This document shows, in pieces, positions 59,359 to 64,000 of a DNA stretch of 64,000 nt. A program made the position numbers and the translations under genes. This stretch comes from Rhodococcus sp. AW25M09 (GTDB taxonomy: Bacteria; Actinomycetota; Actinomycetes; Mycobacteriales; Mycobacteriaceae): NCBI RefSeq assembly GCF_000333955.1, contig NZ_CAPS01000020.1:26570-90569 (forward strand), in the 5' to 3' direction. The stretch's first letter is position 1. Each line of letters opens with the position of its first letter. A model generated the notes under the pieces. That model saw only the letters and a program-made list of their open reading frames with translations, was not told where the DNA came from and did not search any database.

Positions 59359-60720
59359 ATGACGAGAAACATTCACACCGACGGAGTCGTTTCTGCGGCC
59401 TATACCGGACGACTGGGCACCGATCCTGTTCCGGCTCTCAGGCTTCCCGAAGACCAACTCGACCCCGACGCCGCCTACCGCTTCATTCACGACGAACTGA
59501 TGCTCGACGGCAGTTCGCGCCTCAATCTGGCGACGTTCGTCACCACCTGGATGGATCCGCAGGCCGAAAAGCTGATGGCGGAGACCTTCGACAAGAACAT
59601 GATCGACAAGGACGAATACCCGTCCACCGCCGCCATCGAGCAACGATGCGTCAACATCGTCGCCGATCTGTTCCACGCGCCCGGTCTCGACCCGGACGAT
59701 CCGGCGTCGGCAACCGGCGTCTCGACCATCGGATCCAGTGAAGCCGTCATGCTGGCCGGGTTGGCACTCAAGTGGCGTTGGCGTGCCAAGAAAACCGGAA
59801 CCGGTGCCCCGAACCTAGTGTTGGGCAGCAATGTTCAGGTGGTGTGGGAGAAGTTCTGCCGCTATTTCGACGTCGAGCCGAAGTACTTACCGGTCGAACG
59901 CGGCCGCTACGTCATCACTGCCGAGCAGGTGCGAGACGCGGTGGACGAGAACACCATCGGTGTCGTAGCCATTCTCGGCACCACCTTCACCGGCGAGCTC
60001 GAGCCGGTACAGGAAATCTGTGCGATGCTCGACGACGTCGCCACCTCGGGAGGACCGGACGTTCCGGTCCATGTCGACGCGGCCAGCGGCGGGTTCGTCG
60101 TGCCGTTTCTCGACCCGGAACTGGAATGGGACTTTCGCCTACCCCGCGTCAGATCCATCAACGTCAGTGGACACAAATACGGATTGACCTACCCGGGAAT
60201 CGGATTCGCCGTCTGGCGAACAGCAGAGGATCTGCCGGACGATCTCGTGTTCCGTGTGAACTACCTCGGCGGCGACATGCCGACCTTCACGCTGAACTTC
60301 TCGCGGCCGGGCAACCAGGTGATCGGTCAGTACTACAACTTCCTGCGACTGGGGAGGGCCGGATACACCGGAATCATGTCAGCGTTGCGTGACACCGCGG
60401 TTCGCATAAGCAAGCACCTCGACACACATGACGATTTCGAGGTGATCACCGACGGTTCGGCCATCCCCGTGCTCGCGTTCAAGCTGAAAGAACACTGCGA
60501 CTTCACCGTCTTCGACGTCTCCCACGAACTACGCGCCCGCGGCTGGCAGGTACCGGCATACACGATGCCCGACAACGCAACCGACGTCGCCGTCCTCAGA
60601 ATCGTGGTACGAGAGGGCTTCAGCGCAGATCTCGGACGGCTGCTGTGCAATGCCATCGACGAGGTGATCGACGGCCTGAAGTCAGGTGGACATTCGACCG
60701 CGCGGGCTTTCTCGCACTAG
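59359..60720 (+). CDS. gadB: Glutamate decarboxylase
   Basis: 453 residues, group II PLP decarboxylase. The substrate region MDPQAEKLMAETFDKNMIDKDEYPSTA is typical for glutamate decarboxylase, IGSSEAVMLAGLALKWRW binds PLP phosphate, HVDAASGG holds the PLP Asp, and SGHKYGLTYPG holds the Schiff-base Lys. It converts glutamate to GABA using a proton, in acid resistance or GABA metabolism. No gadC antiporter is adjacent. GGGAG precedes the ATG; TAGATT at about 59321 could be the -10. Confidence 0.96.
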   Translation: MTRNIHTDGVVSAAYTGRLGTDPVPALRLPEDQLDPDAAYRFIHDELMLDGSSRLNLATFVTTWMDPQAEKLMAETFDKNMIDKDEYPSTAAIEQRCVNIVADLFHAPGLDPDDPASATGVSTIGSSEAVMLAGLALKWRWRAKKTGTGAPNLVLGSNVQVVWEKFCRYFDVEPKYLPVERGRYVITAEQVRDAVDENTIGVVAILGTTFTGELEPVQEICAMLDDVATSGGPDVPVHVDAASGGFVVPFLDPELEWDFRLPRVRSINVSGHKYGLTYPGIGFAVWRTAEDLPDDLVFRVNYLGGDMPTFTLNFSRPGNQVIGQYYNFLRLGRAGYTGIMSALRDTAVRISKHLDTHDDFEVITDGSAIPVLAFKLKEHCDFTVFDVSHELRARGWQVPAYTMPDNATDVAVLRIVVREGFSADLGRLLCNAIDEVIDGLKSGGHSTARAFSH

Positions 60721-60734
60721 GTGCGTCCTGGGTC

Positions 60735-60774
60735 GTGAGCGGAAGCTCGACCCCTGCTACGAAGTTCCGCGCAC
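60735..60774 (+). repeat. 40-nt intergenic repeat, copy A
   Basis: Starts GTGAGCGGAA, contains CCCTGCTACGAAG and ends TTCCGCGCAC, so the ends form a stem with one mismatch. 15 bases after the gadB stop. Same element, opposite orientation, as 35176-35215. It may act as terminator or RNA 3'-end structure. Confidence 0.65.
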
Positions 60775-60791
60775 GTGCGGCGCAGCCGCTC

Positions 60792-61409
60792 TCAGTTTCG
60801 GTCGACGTCGATCGGATGAGACGCGAGCAACGCCAACGGCATCGGCTGTCGACGCAACACATTCGCCCACAGATCGAACCTCGGCGGTCCGATCACGTCG
60901 GATGCCAAGGCCGACAGCACGATCCAGTCGTTGCGGTCGAGTTCGCCTTCGAGTTGGCCGAACGTCCAGCCCGAATACCCGGCGAAAATTCGCACTCCAT
61001 CGACCAGTGGCTCGATGTCGGCCGGATCGGAATCGAGGTCGACCATCACCACCCGGCCGTCGACGCGACGCAGTCCGGGAACACCGTCGATCGAGGCTCC
61101 GGTGCGAAGCGTCGCCAAGCACAGAGCCGAATCCCGCTTGACCGGGCCGCCGACGTACAGCGCCCGCGGCGCGGCCGCCAATTCGGACCAGTTGGGCAGT
61201 ACGTTGTGCACTGCGGTCTCGCTGGGGCGATTGATGACGACTCCGAGGCTGCCCGCGTCGTTGTGTTCGATGATGTAGATGACGGTGCGGCGAAACGTCG
61301 GCTCGACGAGGTCGGTCGACGACACCAACAGACTGCCTGGTCGGACATCGCGCAAGGCCGATGCCGTCTGGTCCTCGGGTTCCTCCGCATGCGCTGCCAC
61401 GTTAGCCAT
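60792..61409 (-). CDS. YqgE/AlgH family (UPF0301) protein
   Basis: 205 residues from the ATG at 61409 (another in-frame ATG at 61424). Signature blocks: PGSLLVSSTDLVEPTFRRTVIYIIEHND, GSLGVVINRPSE, LYVGGPV, RIFAGYSGWTFGQLEGEL and NDWIVLSALASDVIG. Widespread, cytoplasmic, function not settled; AlgH was linked to alginate control in Pseudomonas but this is not general. Converges on gadB across the repeat. No clear SD. Confidence 0.92.
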   Translation of the reverse strand: MANVAAHAEEPEDQTASALRDVRPGSLLVSSTDLVEPTFRRTVIYIIEHNDAGSLGVVINRPSETAVHNVLPNWSELAAAPRALYVGGPVKRDSALCLATLRTGASIDGVPGLRRVDGRVVMVDLDSDPADIEPLVDGVRIFAGYSGWTFGQLEGELDRNDWIVLSALASDVIGPPRFDLWANVLRRQPMPLALLASHPIDVDRN

Positions 61410-61495
61410 TGTGGCACCGTGCACCGCCGGATGTGGCGCAAGCGATACGGCCAGTCCTCATGGGTCGTTCCGCAGGCTCCACTCCCGCCTCAGTC

Positions 61496-62185
61496 CTACT
61501 CCAGCCCCGCGATCTTCGTCAGAATTCCCAACTGATACTCGAACAGATCGTCCCTGCTGGCGAAGGTCGTGGCACCGTACTGATCGAACACGTCGAAGCT
61601 GATCGCACCGAACAGCGACGCCCACACCATCACGCCCAGAGCCATGAGCTCGTCGGGCAGGTCTGTCCCCATTTCCTGGCGGATCTCCTCGAAGCTGGTG
61701 TGCAACGACGCCAACTCCGGCGAATCGGCTTCCACGTCCGGCCGACTGGTTGTCCACGCGGAGTGAAGGACGGTCACCAACGCGGTGATCACCCGGGTTC
61801 CCGGCCCGGTGGTCTGCTCGGCCGGCGCGTTGTAGCCGGGTACCGGGCTGCCGAACAGCAGGGCGTATCGCGCGGGCTCTCGTAATCCCCACTGACGCAC
61901 CGCCCGGCCGAGAGCCAGAAATTTCTGCTTGGGTCCGTCGGCCGCGTCCACCGCCGCATCGACGGTGTCCCCGAGCTCGGTGTAGCCGTCGACGACGAGC
62001 AGAGTCAGCAATTCGTCCCGGCTGGAGACGTATCGATACACCGCCGAGGACACGACCCCGAGATCCCGCGCGACGGCGCGCAGCGACAATGCGGCCGCGC
62101 CGTCGGCGGCCAGGTGTTCGCGTCCGATCCGGGTGATGTCGGCCAGGGTCTGAGCGCGGGCTCGGGTACGGGGGGTGCTCGACAT
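61496..62185 (-). CDS. TetR-family regulator
   Basis: 229 residues. HTH at about 30-60: LSLRAVARDLGVVSSAVYRYVSSRDELLTLLV. The C-terminal domain (LREPARYALLFGSPVPGYNAP, then MGVMVWASLFGAISFDVFDQYG) is the TetR_C WHG type common in Actinobacteria. Divergent from the epimerase gene with inverted repeats of AGAGCA type between them. Probably represses both genes. Confidence 0.9.
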   Translation of the reverse strand: MSSTPRTRARAQTLADITRIGREHLAADGAAALSLRAVARDLGVVSSAVYRYVSSRDELLTLLVVDGYTELGDTVDAAVDAADGPKQKFLALGRAVRQWGLREPARYALLFGSPVPGYNAPAEQTTGPGTRVITALVTVLHSAWTTSRPDVEADSPELASLHTSFEEIRQEMGTDLPDELMALGVMVWASLFGAISFDVFDQYGATTFASRDDLFEYQLGILTKIAGLE

Positions 62186-62203
62186 GCCACTGATAGTAAC
62201 TGC

Positions 62204-62281
62204 TGCTCTTTCAAGAGAGCACTGCTCTTGCTTTATTCGACGGACGGGTGCACACTGGTCACATCAGAGAGCATCGCTCTC
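62204..62281. promoter_or_regulatory. TetR/epimerase operator region
   Basis: Three related inverted repeats: TGCTCT/AGAGCA with a 6-nt spacer (62204-62221), AGAGCACTGCTCT (62216-62228, sharing an arm with the first) and GAGAGC/GCTCTC around ATC (62267-62281). They lie between the divergent starts 62185 and 62304. Confidence 0.6.
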
Positions 62282-62303
62282 GTATCGATCGAATGGAGCA
62301 ATC

Positions 62304-63242
62304 ATGAATGAACTACACGTCGTCATCGGAGCCGGACCCGTCGGATGGACGGTCGCCGAACAGCTTGCCGCACTGGGGCACTCGGTCCGCGTACTCACTC
62401 GATCCGGCAGCGGACCGGAGGGACCGATGGTCGAGCGGCGATCGGTGGACATCGAATCCGATGACCTGGGTCCGCACCTCGACGGGGCCACCGCCGTCTA
62501 CCACTGCGCACATGTCGCCTACGAGAACACGGTGTGGCGCGAGAAGCTCGAAGCAATGGAGAAGCGAGTGCTCGACGCGGCCGCGGGCACGGTCGTCGTG
62601 TTCCCCGAAAGTCTGTACGCCTACGGCAGGGTCGACGGACCGATCAGTGAGGACTCGCCCCGAGAGGCTACTTTCCGCAAGCTGGGCGTGCGAACACAGC
62701 TGCTGGCGGCCAGGGACCGACATTCGACGCCCACCGTCAGCATCGCGGCCTCGGACTTCTACGGACCGCGCGTGACGATCTCGCACATGGGCGAGAGGGT
62801 GATCACGCCACTGCTGGCCGGTAAGACGATCCGCGTCATCGCTGCCGCAGACCTGCCGCACTCCTTCACCTACGTCCCGGACTTCGCTGCCGCGATGATC
62901 ACCGCCGCCGCGTCACCGTCGATGTGGAACACCGTCCTGCATGCGCCTACCGCTCCTGCGGTATCGCAGCGGGCGATGATCGAGATGTACTCCGCGGCAG
63001 CCCATTTGCCGACTCCGAAAGTCGGCGTTGTTCCGGCCTGGGTGATGCAGGCGCTGAGCGTCGTGCCGGGCCCGATGAAGGAACTAGGCGACACCCTCTA
63101 TCAGTTCCGCTACCCCTTCGTCCTCGATTCGAGCCGCAGCGAGGCAATTCTCGGGAGGGGGCCGACCTCGCTCGCCGACGGGACCGCCGACACGATCGCG
63201 TGGTGGAAGAGTTCGCAGCCGGCGGTGCCGATCGGCAACTAG
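62304..63242 (+). CDS. NAD(P)-dependent epimerase/dehydratase (atypical SDR)
   Basis: 312 residues from the ATG at 62304. Rossmann site VVIGAGPVGWTVAEQLAALGH (GxGxxG-like), strand 2 ending VLTRSG, then VVFPESLYAYG with Ser/Tyr positions of extended SDRs, although the catalytic YxxxK is degenerate (the expected Lys is not obvious after SLYAYG). Downstream region WVMQALSVVPGPMKELGDTLYQF fits NAD-binding epimerase-like proteins of Actinobacteria. TetR-controlled by context. Substrate unknown. The TAG stop forms part of a -10-like TAGACT before the MFS gene. Confidence 0.82.
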   Translation: MNELHVVIGAGPVGWTVAEQLAALGHSVRVLTRSGSGPEGPMVERRSVDIESDDLGPHLDGATAVYHCAHVAYENTVWREKLEAMEKRVLDAAAGTVVVFPESLYAYGRVDGPISEDSPREATFRKLGVRTQLLAARDRHSTPTVSIAASDFYGPRVTISHMGERVITPLLAGKTIRVIAAADLPHSFTYVPDFAAAMITAAASPSMWNTVLHAPTAPAVSQRAMIEMYSAAAHLPTPKVGVVPAWVMQALSVVPGPMKELGDTLYQFRYPFVLDSSRSEAILGRGPTSLADGTADTIAWWKSSQPAVPIGN

Positions 63243-63252
63243 ACTTACCTCG

Positions 63253-64000
63253 GTGACCGACGCATCGTTCAGTTCCCGACTACGTCAGTCACCCGGCGTC
63301 GGCAAGCTCACCACCGTCCGGTTCGCCGGCCAGTTCGGCGACGGGGTGTTCCAGGCCGCACTCAGCGGGGCCATCCTGTTCAATCCCGAGCGCGCGACCG
63401 ATCCGGCCGAGATCGCGGCAGGGTTTGCGGTGCTGCTCGTGCCCTACTCCCTCGTCGGACCGTTTGCCGGGGCGTTGCTCGATCGCTGGGATCGACGATC
63501 GGTACTACTGTGGGCCAATATAGTTCGCATCGTCCTGATCCTGGTGACGGCAGTCATGCTCTGCGCCGGAGTGTCCGCGACACCGTTGTTGCTGTTGGCG
63601 TTGGCGACCGTCGGGCTGAGCAGATTCGTGCTCGCCGGTGCCTCGGCGTCGCTGCCCCACGTGGTGCGGCCGTCGTGGTTGGTGCCGATGAACTCGGTTC
63701 TGGCCACCATCGGTTCCGGCTTCGCTGCCGCCGGTGCCGGCCTCGCTGTCACGGTGATCAGCGTCGTAGGTGCAGGCGACCTGGGGTCGGGTATCGCGGT
63801 GGGTCTGTCCGCCACCGGATCGGTCGTCGGGGCTCTCGCGGCGGCACGGTTTCGACCGCGTTCACTCGGCCCGGGCACCGAGAGTCGGAACGATCGTCCT
63901 GTCAAAGATGTTGCTGCCGGGCTGAAATCGGGAGCCGTGGCCGTCTGGCGTTCGCCCGGTGTCACCTCCGCGATGGTCGGAATCGGTGCACACCGGATCG
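63253..64000 (+). CDS. MFS transporter, partial at window end
   Basis: At least 249 residues from a GTG at 63253, open to the window edge. Helix 1 with VRFAGQFGDGVFQAALSGAIL, helix 2 VLLVPYSLVGPFAGALLDRWDRRSVLL with the MFS loop 2-3 motif (GALLDRWDRR), then further helices (ILVTAVMLCAGV, LLLLALATVGLSRFVLAG). Resembles drug- or metabolite-exporter MFS proteins of the major actinobacterial group. TAGACT seven bases upstream gives a leaderless start. The 3' half is outside the window. Confidence 0.82.
   Translation, partial: MTDASFSSRLRQSPGVGKLTTVRFAGQFGDGVFQAALSGAILFNPERATDPAEIAAGFAVLLVPYSLVGPFAGALLDRWDRRSVLLWANIVRIVLILVTAVMLCAGVSATPLLLLALATVGLSRFVLAGASASLPHVVRPSWLVPMNSVLATIGSGFAAAGAGLAVTVISVVGAGDLGSGIAVGLSATGSVVGALAAARFRPRSLGPGTESRNDRPVKDVAAGLKSGAVAVWRSPGVTSAMVGIGAHRI

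Overview
The window is high-GC actinobacterial DNA and most resembles Rhodococcus sensu lato, perhaps the fascians/Rhodococcoides side. This is inferred from an Ag85-like mycolyltransferase, a PhoX phosphatase with a twin-arginine leader, a glucosylglycerate hydrolase, an IdeR-type iron box, SigF-like promoters and many apparently leaderless genes. No rRNA, tRNA or CRISPR array was seen.

Layout. 1-3.5 kb: an F420-type oxidoreductase and a polar amino-acid ABC importer whose lipoprotein receptor and permease are fused. 3.5-11.5 kb: four minus-strand genes joined by ATGA stop/start overlaps (BcsB-like protein, membrane protein, BcsA-like GT2 synthase, GT-C membrane protein), divergent from a secreted GH5-like glycanase. 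This looks like a cellulose-like exopolysaccharide locus. 11.6-13.6 kb: PhoX. 14.0-29.6 kb: a 4879-residue, four-module NRPS (C-A-T-E, C-A-T, C-A-T, C-A-T-TE) translationally coupled to a secreted Ag85-like mycolyltransferase. 29.6-32.5 kb: a PadR/hydrolase operon, a frameshifted GH25 lysozyme gene and a stand-alone thioesterase related to the NRPS TE but lacking the catalytic His.

32.5-35.2 kb: glucosylglycerate hydrolase, a DinB-fold protein and an SDR dehydrogenase. 35.2-45.9 kb: a mosaic accessory segment bounded by two direct copies of the SDR 5' end. It holds a tyrosine recombinase, a lower-GC trio (HTH antitoxin-like, PIN toxin-like, 631-residue unknown with a degenerate nuclease-like motif), a GNAT enzyme, a heliorhodopsin, an MscS pseudogene, a siderophore receptor lipoprotein and a Fes-type esterase under an iron box, then a fragment of a membrane gene and an IS3 remnant.

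46.3-64 kb: KatE catalase, an aldo/keto reductase/TetR pair with palindromic operators, a double-TetR fusion protein preceded by a 23-bp direct repeat, a Moco sulfite-oxidase-fold/cytochrome b561 pair, leuS, a split SdpI/DUF1648 pair, an SBF-like transporter, glutamate decarboxylase, YqgE, a TetR/epimerase pair with operators, and an MFS gene cut by the window end.

The best candidates for an undescribed system are the NRPS plus mycolyltransferase operon with its nearby His-less TE, and the HTH/PIN/631-residue trio on the integrase island. The heliorhodopsin under a stress-sigma-like promoter and a 40-nt repeat found after two unrelated genes also deserve attention.
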